Positions 11,741 to 23,114 of a stretch of DNA of 64,000 nt are shown here, in pieces. A program made the translations under genes and the position numbers. The notes below the pieces were generated by a model that ran no database searches, was not told the origin of the DNA, and worked only from the letters and a program-made list of their open reading frames with translations. This DNA comes from Fomitopsis serialis (taxonomy: Eukaryota > Basidiomycota > Agaricomycetes > Polyporales > Fomitopsidaceae). Numbering within the stretch: the stretch's first letter is position 1; each line of letters begins with the position of its first letter. The stretch is taken from the NCBI RefSeq assembly GCF_022376445.1, contig NW_025955036.1, positions 124,001 to 188,000 of the forward strand, read 5' to 3'.

Positions 11741-12817
11741 GGACATCAGAGTCTCGCTGGGCTTGATACAAGATTGGTCCATGTATTATCACTATGGTTG
11801 TGAGTGATGATAGTACACGAACGATAGATCTAAAGTTCTCCCAGATGCGGCGAGCCGTAACAATTGAACAGATTGAACATACAATCGATAAGCCACATGT
11901 ACCACGACGATACTAGTGATGATGCTACTTTTTAGTATTTGATTTAGTTAGGCTGAAGCGGTTGAGGGAAAACAGAGGGACATTTCTTTTCCTTTCCAAC
12001 GGCCCGTTACTAGTTGATCACCTTGAATAAACGCACTACAAAATGCTAACTCGCGAGGGCACGTGACACGTCACTGAACCTTCTCATCCAAGTCATCACG
12101 TAGCAGACGCGTCTCTTCGACGCTTCGTCGCGAACTTGGCAGAAAACTGCATTCTGCGGGACTCTCTGCCAGTGATACTCTGAATAGGATTCACAGCGAA
12201 CCAACAATACTTTCAGCATTCAAAGACGGCCACGATCAATGTATAGTCGTTGGCGGAAATGGAAACTTGAAGCAACAGCGTCTTTGGTGACTTGTTCTCA
12301 TCGTCACGGCAGATATCATTCGCTGAGCCTGTCACTGTAGGGTACAAATGTTGATGACGATGGCACGAAGCTGTGACACCCTAGTCAAAGGAAGTAGAGC
12401 TTTCGAGTGGTCTGTGCGTCTTAGCTCGGAGGCTGTTCGGCCGGTTTTCAATTTCCTCTGCTCAGGCTACCACTGCCATCTTCGAAGGCTGTGTTGCGCG
12501 ATTGGAATCTGCATATGCAGCATGCTGGCTTATATCGGTTGACCGGCGAGTACTTCAAATAAGTCGTTGTATGGCGAGCGTCGTAAGTTACGTGTCGAGA
12601 TTGACCCTGTTGGATGCAGGCTTTAACTCCGAACCGCGTGTTCTTTCCGCCCCGCGCTTCAGTAACATGAAGCCAACCGTCTCACGAGCGGACCACACGT
12701 CTATCGATAGAACCTTATTTGAGGCGGCACGCAGAAGACCACCGCCTCGTGCCAAACTGTATATCATCTTGGCCATCCTATCCGCCTTCATTGCCTTCAA
12801 CCTCAACTACGGCCACC
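11741..12817. other. intergenic, upstream of member D
   Basis: About 1.1 kb. It begins with the 3' untranslated region of member C and ends with the promoter of member D. A CACGTG hexamer lies near 12061 and the CTATCGATAG palindrome at 12701-12710. The ATG of member D sits in a strong GGCCACCATG context. No gene was seen. Confidence 0.45.
12701..12710. promoter_or_regulatory. CTATCGATAG palindrome upstream of member D
   Basis: This is the second copy of the palindrome found before member C, here 108 bases before the ATG. The flanking bases match too, while the rest of the two upstream regions has diverged. Confidence 0.4.
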
Positions 12818-15714
12818 ATGAATGCTGGACCCGCCGCGTACGAAGTGTATGCTCAAGAGCTCTACAATCGCGCGTGGGGCTATCCTCTATGGGAACCTGA
12901 GCCGGAGGCGCGGGGCGAGGTTCTGATTGGTGATGTCGGTTATCTCAGGCATGGAGCATTTTACCGCCTCTTCAACGCAGTGACAGTGGTGGATGGGGAG
13001 ACTCAACGAACAGGGACTCCGAACCCGCCCTCCGGCTCTGCGAGGTTCATCCTCGATCAGTCGTTGGTCCACTCCAAGTCTAACGCGATGAGCAAAGGTC
13101 CCCACTATAGTAGAAGTGTTCGTCGCATCGGCATGGGAGCTGATGCTGGAACGTCAGTAGTTCCTCATGCATCTCTTGTGGAATCACTGATATTTAACGT
13201 TATTAATGCTGTGTACATAGTCACGGGGCCAAATTCGGGTTCGAATGCGAGTGCACTAGCCAATATGGCGCCATGGTTATCCTGGACACACCCGGAATAC
13301 GCGAAGAGGTGCATCAAGACCGCCGAATGAAGACACACATGAAGAACAATATAGACGTCTGGCACCAGTGGGCGACGGGCTCAGACGCGAGAAACCGAGA
13401 GCCTGGACTTGACATTTCTCTTGAGGACATATTTTTTGTCCAAGGATGGACTAAGACCACTCGCTGGGGGTCGTCAGCTTCTTCGGCGACAGCAGATCAA
13501 TGAAGCTTACCATCGAGGGCAATGTGCCGGCCATGCCTGCTTCTGCAGGCGTCCACTTCGGCTTGCTGACAGAGAGAGAACATATGCCTGAGCATCGAGT
13601 AGGGCCGGTAGGCCGTGGGCACTCAACCCTCAACAGCCTTCTGGGAATGAATCCGTCTCCTGATCATGCCCAAGCCCAGGGGAAGCGAGGGAAGAATAAA
13701 AAAGCAAGAGTCGTGGAGAACTTGCAGACCAACGCTACACCAGCGAGACGGATGCCAGCTCGCTCTCCTCCGCGTCGCTCAGGGAGGACCAGTATCCCGC
13801 GGATCAATGCATGTTTCTGCATTACTTTAAAGCCAAGAAACGCTTGTTACTTCCTACGAAGATTGAAGCTGCGGCTGAGCCTCAGGACCCGTCCATGGAC
13901 CGTGATGCGGAGGATGCTATGGAGTTGATAGAGGAGATCCCCCTCGAGAGACGGTAAGGGCGCATACGTCGTCTTAGTATCAATGATTCATCTCATGTAT
14001 GGATACTTTATTCTGAAGCCATACGACCCTGTGATGTTCGTCCTCGACTACATATTGCAGGCAAGTTCACCATCTCTATTCGAATTGATGTTTCAACTAC
14101 CTAACGGTCGATCATAGCACTCTGAAGCCAAGATCGCCATCGCAAGTGATTTTGACCTGATTCGCGTGTGCGAGGTCGGCTGTCACTGTTGCTGTTCAGA
14201 ACAACTTGAGCTCACGAGGGTTGCAGAGTCGATCCGACGAGGATCGTCCTAAGCTCATCCCTGATGATATACCGCGCTTTCTGGAGGAAGTTCAGCCAGA
14301 CATTGAAGTGACTGAGGACGGGCGTGAGTGTTGTTTCAATCACGCATCGCTACCTGTACTCACTATGGTCTTCTTAGTCGGACTCTTACAATTTATTGAT
14401 GATGACACTGCGGTGCACATCGCGGAGAGTGCGAAGGCTGGAGATGCGTTGCCTAGCGCACCAACAGCGGGATCCTCGAACACCACATCAACTGAACCCA
14501 CTCCACACAAGGAAGCAGGTGACGATCACGGAGGCAGGCGAGGGGATTCCGCAGTGTCTGGTCCCGGAGCCAGCGATACCAGCCAGGTTGACTCAGGAGC
14601 AGGAGCAATTGATATCAACTCTGCAACTCCTCCGAGCAGCCGCGACGAGGACAAATGGAAGCTCGGAGATCAGTATCACGTTCTGCCGCTCCCTCCACTG
14701 AGCAGCGAACAGCGCAGAGGTGGGATCTCTGCGCTCGCATACTCGCCTGTGGGTAGGGAGATCGCTGCCGGGTTCGAAGATAACACCATCATCGTCTGGA
14801 CTGCGATGAATCGCTCTGTGCGCTTCCAATTCGAAGATCATAGCGACACCGTCTCCTCCCTCGTCTTCTCTCCAGACGGGAGCAAGCTGGTCTCAGGCGG
14901 ACGCGACGGGCGCGTCATCATCTGGGACCTCATCGACGGAGGGTCGATCCGGTCGCTCAACGCCCACCAGGGTGCCGTCGAGCGCGTTGCATACTCGGCG
15001 GACGGAAAGCTCATTGCTTCCGGCGCCGATTCGGTCGTGAAGCTCTGGGAGGCCGAAAGCGGAAACCTGCGCGGGACGACGGAGGAACATGGCGGGATTA
15101 TCATGTACGTCGTGTTCTCGCCCGACAACGAGCGATTCGTGTCTACGAGCTCCGATGGTTCCGCACGCGTATGGAGCACCCACACCGCGTCGCATGTCTG
15201 CGATCTGAAAGGGCATGAGGGAGTCATCTACACTATCGCGTATTCTCACGACGGGAGAAGGCTCGTCACAGGCGCAGACGACGGCACCGCTAGGATCTGG
15301 AGTGCGCTGATTGGAGATGAGTTCGCGAGGCTGAGCGAAGGCGAAGGCGGCTCGGTGTGGGCGGCGGCGTTCTCTGCAGATGGCAAAGAGCTTCACTCTG
15401 TCGGCAGTGAGCGGGTGATCAAGACGTACGATTCCTTCACGGCCGAGCTGATCGACACAATCGACGGCGGCGACAAGGTCGCTATGGCTCCCGCGTTCTC
15501 TGCGGATGGTCGTCTGCTCGCCGCGGGTGGTGAGGACCACATCATCACGGTGTGGGACATGGCGACGAAGCAGGAGGTTGTTCAGTTGCCCGGGCACACC
15601 GACAACGTGAACTACCTTGCCTTCTCCCACGACAACAGGCATATCACATCTGCATCGGATGACGGTACGGTGTGCAAATGGGAGCTCCCTGCCCTGGTGA
15701 CGACGACAGCTTAG
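12818..15714 (+). pseudogene. array member D: full-length layout, exon 2 with three one-base shifts
   Basis: The exons follow member C: 12818-13152, 13221-13953, 14019-14060, 14118-14174, 14227-14323 and 14378-15714. Exons 1 and 3-6 are clean, and all eight WD40 blades are open. Exon 2 is not. Relative to paralogues a base is missing in a G run near 13467-13471 (after TTRW), in an A run near 13700-13705 (linker), and in a C run near 13939-13943. The three losses sum to three bases, so the exon ends in the correct phase. As given, the protein would stop at 13501-13503. All three sites are homopolymers, so consensus error is as likely as real decay. Exon 3 ends at a GC splice donor, as in C and G. 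An intron also follows the stop (15717-15761). Confidence 0.75.
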
Positions 15715-16234
15715 ACGTAAGTGGCTGTAATGCATATGGGAATACTGAGGACTGACCGCAGTATTCACCGCGTCGATGAAGGGAACTGACGGGAGTCGTC
15801 AAACAACGCGCAAAGGCGTCAGATGCAAGCTTCACGCTGTGGATGGACGAGTAGCTACGTATGTACGAGGTTCACAGAACGAGCCGAATGATACCAGATT
15901 GCCTTGACTCGGACTAGTTGAACTTCGCTACGATCGGATAGTGTGGAATAGGACAGTCGTCGAACAACGCCAGTCATAGATGTGTGCAATGCAAGGGGGA
16001 AACAAACAAAGTCATGAGACGACGATTGGCCAGCCACTATCCCAGAGTGTCTCGTTTTACATACTTATGTAGATGATTTGATTGAAAGCTGTCGGCGCCA
16101 GAAAGCAAGGAGCACAAGGAATGTGAATAAACAGAACGTCGACTGAGGAGGAGCGCGACGTGCATATATAAGTACTTTTCGGACGTGGTGAAGGGGCAGA
16201 GTCAAACAATTAGCATAACCAGACGACTACAGAA

Positions 16235-16263
16235 GGGAGGAGGAGGAGGAGGAGGAGGGGGGG
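16235..16263 (+). repeat. GGA-rich microsatellite
   Basis: Six or more consecutive GGA units run into a G homopolymer, ending near GGGGGGGA. The tract is in non-coding DNA after member D and is not preserved in the paralogous flank after member E. Confidence 0.85.
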
Positions 16264-17654
16264 ATACATTTAGTCATCGACCGACAGCCACAGGCGCCGA
16301 ATTCCATTTTCGAGAACGAGATCGCCTGCGCCACGATCACGTGTACCCCCACTGCGGACGCTCGCCCAGCGCTCGCCCGACGCCGGGCCTCCTCCGAGCT
16401 CGGAGTCGCAAGTCGCCGTTACGGTCCTCACTGTGCTCATCCCCGCTGTACTACAGGCATAGGATCACTAATCACAACTTTTATGTAGCATGGAGCTTAC
16501 ACCTTCCGAAATCAGAGGCCAAAGGACAAGCAAAGAATGATCACGACGTCGGCGGGCACGAACGATGCCAGACTCGGAAGTGAGGTAAATACAACAAACA
16601 AATCTGTCACTGTATATCCTCTGACCTCTGTAAGCTATCCTCAGCTAGGCGCTATTGCGGCTGAGCGTGCGTGCGCGCCACGATGGCGTGCCTTAACAGG
16701 CAGAACGGCGACGTCGTCGTAAAGGCTATGTCCAGAGACCTCTGTACAGTCGCGGAAGCACTGCCAGTACTGATAATCTCGTGCACGGGTCTCTGCGGGC
16801 GCGCCCACTCCTGGGGCTACTATGAAAGCTCTCTTATGTTAGTGTTTCCCTGTACCCTGGTCCTGCCCGCGACTTGCTAACTCTGAGCACGAAGCGACTA
16901 GGGCTGATTGGAGTCGGATGGACGTCCCGTGTGCATTCTTGTGGAGCTTCACGCACCCTGATAGCATCCCACACTTGCTCGCTGCTGTGGTGACCCGGTA
17001 TCAGTCAGGCAGTGCACTGTGACGTGCCATATCCACGGACGTACAAGACGGCGAACCCACTGACAGCACGCGAAGTTTCGGTGAATTGATGGATGACTTT
17101 TCCAAGCTTCGCTTTCAGTCCCGGTAGGAAGCAGACCAAAAGCTTGACCGAGTCAAGCCATACAGTACGTCTGACATGATCGAAATCACCATTAACTTTG
17201 AATTGAGGGCGAGCCAGGACTAATGACAAGCTTCGGTTGTCTTTTGTAAGAGTGCAGCTTCACTCTATTGGTATTCCGCTCAGCGACCCAACTCGCCTAT
17301 TTCTGAGCGCACCATACACATACCCAAGCGGCTCGTGTCTGGCGGCATTCGTCCCTATCCGAAAGACAATAGGGGTACACATGTCAGTGTTTCGTGGAGG
17401 TTGTGCGTTCGAAGCCGTATCACCCTGCTCTTTTGTCCTGGGACTATGTCTGGAGGTATATTTATATGGTTCTGTGTTCGTCTGTAAGTGATATAGTAGT
17501 ATCTCGCCGTGTACAAGACACTGTTTCAGGTCTGTAGCTCCCTTTGAGTGATGCGGTTCTGGACCTGATACACGTTTGCATGATAGATTGCTATTGTTCT
17601 AAACTATGCGACGAAGGAAAATGAGTGGCTGTCGAATCATTTAAAAGGTTGGCT

Positions 17655-17715
17655 ATGCCAACCCAAACGACATATCCGGCTTTCTGAAGCCCACTTTAGG
17701 CACTCGATACTCCAT
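17655..17715 (+). pseudogene. relic of array-gene exon 5 upstream of member E
   Basis: The stretch reads AACCCAAACGACATATCCGG and continues with CTTTCTGAAG, ending near a GTGAGT. In frame it gives PNDISGFLK, close to the IPDDIPRFLEE motif of exon 5, and the GTGAGT lies where exon 5 has its donor. A shorter, more worn version lies before member G near 22985-23005. I infer the remains of an older array gene. Confidence 0.45.
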
Positions 17716-17797
17716 AGATGTGAGTCTGCCACATTCAAATACCGTGCGCGTGTATTCACTTCACACTCTACAGTAAGCAAATTTTACCCGTAGCCGA

Positions 17798-19291
17798 ATG
17801 GAGGCCCCAGTGGAAGGTTTTGACTGCCACTGGAACGTGTATGCGCAACAGCTCTTCAGGCGAGGATTAGGCTATCCTCTATGGGATCCCGAACCCAGGG
17901 TAGAAGAAGGCGAGGTACTGATTGGCGATGTCGGATATTTGGACGAGGGAAGATTCTATCGTATCTGCAATGCAATGAGAGACGCCAATGACAGTACACA
18001 AATCTGTGTCCCTCCGGGATTTAAGAAATTGGATCTCAGGTCGACACCAAGAGCCGAGGCAACTGCCGTCCCTGAAGGACCCCTCTTCAGTCAAACTGTC
18101 CATCGTGTCATGGAAAAAGGCACAGTAGGATCGTAAGTGTCTCTTTACCGGCTTGCGTTTCGCTCGGATTCGACTCTGTTCGTAGCCATGGCGCCAACGT
18201 GGCCTTTCAATGCGTATGTACTGGCCAACAAGGCGCGTTGGCTATCCTCGGTACACCTGGCAAGCACGAAGTTATGCAGCAATCTCGCGAGATGGTGGAA
18301 CACATGAAGGAGAACATAGATATCTGGCACCTTGGTGCGACCTTGAGCGGTATAGGTGCGCGCGACATGGTCGCCATCGAGGACATACTGTTTGTTCGAG
18401 GGTGGGTCAAAACCAGTTGTTGGGCTGCCGTGGCCTTCGCCGAAGACAGCAGGGGTGAGAAGCTTACTTTCAACGGCGATTTGGGCCTCCCTGCATATGC
18501 CGCTTTTGAGACGCAACGAGGGGTATGCCTTCCTCGAGTAGGGCCAGATCGTCCTCGGACAGATGGCCTGAGGCATATGGGGCTATTTCGATCCTCGAGT
18601 TGTGCACCCGTGCAAGGACTGCAGGGAGGAAGGGAGAAAGTTAGCAGCATTGCAGACGGTGCGGACTTGCAACATTCCATGGCAACGGGCGGATAAAACT
18701 TTCCCTCAGATCAATGCATGTTTCTGCACTACTTCAAATTGAAGAGGCGTCCAACCTCGGAGGAAGCTCTCTCTAATTCGGTCGTTGATACAGAGCCAGT
18801 AGAAGACGAGTCAGATGGCAATACCGACCGAGTGAGTATACACATGGCGTTCTGTTACATCATGTCTCATGCATGTCTTGTTAGTCCAAGCCATACGACC
18901 CTGTCGTTTTTATTCTGGACTACATACTGAAGGTTAGTTCACGGTCCGCTTCGAACCAATACCTTATCTCATCATCGAACACAGAACTCCGAGGCGAATG
19001 TTGCGATCGCTAGTGATTTCGACTTGATACGCTTGTGTAAGGTCCGTCGTTCTTGATCGACTCTCGGCATTGTTGAACTCGGGGGGGACTACAGGGTCGA
19101 ACTGACGATGAATACCCAATTCCTGATGATATACCGAAATTCTTGGAAGAAACCAAGCCTCCCGTTAACGTCACTGAGGATGGACGTGAGTCGTATTAAG
19201 TAACACTGGTTGGCCGGTGTTGACCATGAGTTTCATAGTCGGCACACTATTTGATGAGGCTACCGAGATGCACCTCGCGACTGAAGGCTGA
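17798..19291 (+). pseudogene. array member E: N-domain copy with the WD40 exon deleted
   Basis: Exons are 17798-18132, 18186-18831, 18885-18932, 18985-19041, 19095-19185 and a stub at 19239-19291. Exon 1 keeps YAQQLF, GYPLWDPEP and IGDVGYL. Exon 2 keeps EDILFVRGWVKT, and after an in-frame TAA (18694-18696) the DQCMFLHYFKLK motif continues in the same frame. Exons 3-5 are clean, with DYILK, IASDFDLIRLCK and IPDDIPKFLEE. The last exon stops after HLATEG. The DNA beyond matches first the linker and then the 3' flank of member D, so the whole WD40 segment is missing. As written the gene would make a 299-residue N-domain protein. Decay is more likely than a purposeful WD40-less form, because H, which is naturally WD40-less, has a different end. 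Confidence 0.75.
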
Positions 19292-21338
19292 CGAGAATCC
19301 TCGAACACGCATGAAGGCGCTAGATATAAGCCATGATTGGCAGGTGGACGAACAGATATGTGTGTACGAGGTATCGAAGAACGAGATGAACAGTACTGGA
19401 TGGCCCTGTAATCAGTTGATACTGGCCATGACTGGATGTAAGCAAGAGTATTTGAGCCTATCCGCCGAACCGCCACCATAGATGTAGATGTGCGCGATCC
19501 AAAGGAGAAACATACAAGGCCACGAGACGAGCCCGCACGTCAACGTCCTAGCCACTGTAGACGACACACAGATTGACATGCGGTAGACACGTTGTCGGGG
19601 AAGCAACAGCCAACTAAGCTTGGGAAATTCGAAGCATGGCCGCGGACGGGGGATTTTACTCAAGCTCAAGGGGACGGCCCGTCAGTTCGATCGCCGTGAT
19701 CAACGCTAGATGATTTAGATACAGTCGACACGGAGCTCTTGAGTCATCATCGTGCCATGCCGGTCCTTGGACTGGCAGACATACGAGCGAGGTAGCGTAC
19801 CGCTACATAGCAAGGTTGTGAAATGAAGCCTGAGTTCGAGTTCAATGCCGCGCAATGCATGTTGGCCTAGTAGACCACTCGACGTGTCCTGAATATTGAC
19901 CGGATCTGACGTACCGATATCGGACGCAATCAAGCCTTGCGACCGTGCCCCCTTCGCAAATTCGGTTTCGTGAGTAGAAGCTGTCCCAGCTAAGGACTGC
20001 GTCGCGTCGGGACATGCCAGTGTTGTCTGACTTGCAGCCCGTCACGGTCTAACAGATGATTGTGAGCTGTCAATTTCAGATAGTGAAGAAACGAATTTTA
20101 TACGGAAAATTGACTGAGAAAACACGCGGCGTGTATGAGCTGGTTCGGCAAGACATGGCGAGGAACCAGGCGAACTGGACGAACTGACAAATTCCATTCT
20201 TGGGTCCTCACACTGCGATTGGCTCCTGACGCGCGTCGCGCGTGCACCAAGGTCACGTGCACACCTGGCATACGCCGCTCGCCGCTCGCCGCTGGCAGTG
20301 GCCCGTCAGTGCTTCAGCATCGATCCTCGTCAACAATGCTGGTCATCAATGCTCGGTCTGCAGGAATCAGTACTTACAATCCGTCGCGTATGGCATCAAG
20401 TTGTTTTCCGTAGTCCGAGTGAACTGAGCCGGAGGCGGATCTGCGCCGTCGTCGTAACAGCCATTTCCAGACATGGCCCCAGTGCGGTGTCCGTACTTAC
20501 CTCTGTACATACAGGCGAACTTGATGATGTTTGGCACAGTTGCTGTGACATAACAATGTGCGGGTCCTTGCGGGCACACCTACGTCTGTGGTGACTATCA
20601 TAGCCCATTTAGGTCAGTGTCTTCCTGTACCCTAGTTCCGGCGTTTCCGAATTATCAGCCCTGTGCTAAGCACGAAACGACTAGAGCGAGCTGGACGTCC
20701 TTTCTGAATTCTTGCGAAGAAGTCCACGTTCACCGCACCGATGGCGCGTTGCACTTGCTTGCCGCTGTGGCGATTTGACGTCCCGACGTCCCCTTGGCAG
20801 TGTACTGGAGCCTGCGACGCGCCATAACCACAGAGCAGGTGGTCCAACACGAACGGCGAGGGGTTTTGCATCTCTCGTGTTACGGTTCATAGCCCGTACT
20901 CATGCCGGATTTGGCGAAGATGCTATCAGGTCACCACGTCTAGCTACAATGTTCAATGCCCGTCATCGCTCATGCAACACCGCCCAACCTCCCCGGGCCG
21001 GGACACAGCTGTAGGTGGACATTGACTGACAGTGCCGGCATAGCATTAACATCCTGTACCCTCGAGTTCTGACGTTGAGGACTCGGCGTATAGTCGCATG
21101 CCGCAGACTGCATAATCGACTGCTATTCGCTCGATGTCGCCTGCCAAAAGGTCAAGTGCATTCAACTCCGCCAAGGCTTTGAGGAAACTGGAGACACCAG
21201 AAGCACCACACTTGTCCTTGGTATGTTTCTATCCACTAGATACGATCAAGCATGACAATATTGCAACAGGACTAGTACTACCTACTGAACGATTCGCACG
21301 ATCAACACCGAACAGGCCCCGGACGTCCCAGGTGAATG
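19292..21338. other. 3' flank of member E, paralogous to the flank of member D
   Basis: About 2 kb with no supported gene. Blocks match the D flank, for example CCTGTACCCT near 20628 and 16851, and AAGCACGAA with a nearby CGACTAG near 20670 and 16890. A third partial block lies near 21053. Short frames in the stretch share no motif across the copies, so the homology looks non-coding. Confidence 0.5.
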
Positions 21339-22419
21339 TACGCTGGAGCCCATGCAAACGATGTCAACAACGTATACCAACCAGACACGCATGTCTTGCG
21401 CTTCCCTGCGCCAACCGATGGCGAATGTCAAGATGGATCCTCTGCGCTCGCATACTCACCCATGGGGAAGGACATCGTCGTGGGATTCGAGGACTGTCGT
21501 TGTCTGGAATGCGACTTGACGCGACTCGACACCGCTTGCACGAGCACACCGGAGCCGTCTCCTGCCCTGCCTTCTCTCCAGGCAGGGACACGCTCGTCTC
21601 TGGAGGGCGCGACGGGCGTGTCATTATGGGACCTCGTCGCAGGACGGGTAATCTGTTCGCTGCATGCTCATCAGGACACCGTCAGCTGGCCGCATACTCG
21701 CCTGGCGGGGTGGTGCACGCTTCCGCGGCGGACTCCATCGTGAAGCTCTGGGACGCCGAGATGAAGAACTTGCATGCGGTGACTGACGAACACTACGGAA
21801 CCATCACGACTGTCGCCTTCTCACCCAAGAACGACCAATTCTTTACATGCGCAGAAACCACCGCGCACGTGTGGGACAGACACACGGTGGCGCACAGCTG
21901 CGATCCACAGGGAAACAGAGGGACCATCAACACCATCGCGTATTCTCCTGACGGGAGGAGGTTCGTTGCAGGCGCGAAAGACGGCACTACCAGGGCCTGG
22001 ACTACACTACTCGGAGATGAGCTCATGACGCTGAATGAGGGGGAATCGGCTCGGTGTGGGCAACTACGTTCTCTGCAAACGGCAGGAAGCTGCACTTTGT
22101 GGTCAGTGAACGAGTCATCAAGAGGCATAACTCCTTCCCCGCCGAGCAGTTCCCCCACGCCATCGACCACGGCGACAGGATGAAGGGTGCCATGAGCACG
22201 ATGTTCTTCACGTATGGTCGTCTGCTCGTCACCGTCGGCCTGGACTACGCCATCACTGTCTGGGACACAGTGACGAGGCTGGAGGTCGTGCGCTTGAGCG
22301 GACATACTGGCGACGTATTACCTCGTCTTCTCTCGCGATAACAAGTATCTCGCATCCGCCTCAGACGACCGCACTGGTCGAAAATGGGAGCTGCCAGCGA
22401 TGCGAGTGGGGCTTCAGGG
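21339..22419 (+). pseudogene. array member F: WD40 pseudogene
   Basis: Only the WD40 part is left. The linker end (HVLRFPAPT) and blade 1 (SSALAYSPMGKDI) are readable in one frame. Blades 2-5 (HEHTGAVS, AADSIVKLWD, TTAHVWDRHT, IAYSPDGRR) are in another. Blades 6-7 (TTFSANGRKLH, YAITVWDTV) follow after a shift near 22053. Blade 8 (FSRDNKYLASASDD) follows after a further shift near 22316-22320. Many FSPDG and WD positions are altered. No upstream N-domain exons could be found, though the long open frame begins at 21134 with unrelated sequence. Confidence 0.8.
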
Positions 22420-23114
22420 TAGGTCCCATCATGCTGCGTACTGGGGTTGAGTGCTATGCTGAGTCCCTCGTTTACAGGGTTAGCAGAGTGAAACGTGATG
22501 CATGTGAAGACCGACTCAGCACCAGTCGCAATTGATAATATATCATTGGAGAAGTGTACTAAAATATGCAAGTATGTGCGAGATCATTGGGTATCGCAAG
22601 GAGCAATAATACTGAAGCGAGGAGATAGGCATTAAAATCGCCATGGGATCCGACAATACAGATGACGAATGAGGTTGCACGCCTGCAATGGAAAGTCGTA
22701 CATGAGACATGTCGCGGAGATTATGTGTATGCTCATCCGAGTGGTCACTTGAGGGCGACACCCCTTCAGTGAAGTGTATGCTGTCGTTTTGGATTGCTTA
22801 CTGCTGGAGATCTCTTGATTGGTATGCAGGCAGTGTTTCAATTGGCCGCCGTACACATAATGCTGACACAGACCGTCGCAACCGCTAGTGCTTCACACAC
22901 GAAACGTATGCGTGACCAAGGTTGCTATTGTTCCAGGCTCTACGAACACTGAAACCATGAGCGACCCCAAAATCGATATAAGGCTGGATACCCAAACCGG
23001 CTAACATCTAGTAGCTGGCTCCTTAGAGAGAACATACTGTGAGTCACAATCGTATATCGTACCCTCACATCACCTCACACCTCACACCTCTCTGACAGAG
23101 ATAACGAAACGAAT
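22420..23114. other. intergenic, upstream of member G
   Basis: About 0.7 kb. Bases 22920-23010 align loosely with 17590-17690 before member E, which shows that the upstream flanks were duplicated too. The 70 bases before the ATG are rich in TCACACC-like repeats. No gene was seen. Confidence 0.45.

Larger units (their letters stand above)
15762..17797. other. 3' flank of member D; GGA microsatellite, duplicated flank, exon 5 relic
   Basis: No complete gene was seen in this 2 kb. Three things stand out. Bases 15800-16050 resemble 19310-19560, the DNA after member E. Bases 16300-17050 resemble 20190-20900 in scattered blocks. Bases 17655-17715 resemble exon 5 of the array genes. A GGA tract lies at 16235-16263. 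Confidence 0.55.

Noticed and set aside
13221..13953. Extra small introns to explain the frame breaks in member D exon 2
   Set aside because: No GT-AG pair at the three sites keeps the conserved residues, and paralogues have none there.
16235..16263. GGA tract as a coding Gly repeat
   Set aside because: No splice context or conserved flank; it behaves as a simple repeat.
21134..21330. N-terminal part of the long frame of member F as a new domain
   Set aside because: It shares nothing with other members and has no recognisable motif; most likely chance open sequence before the decayed WD40 part.
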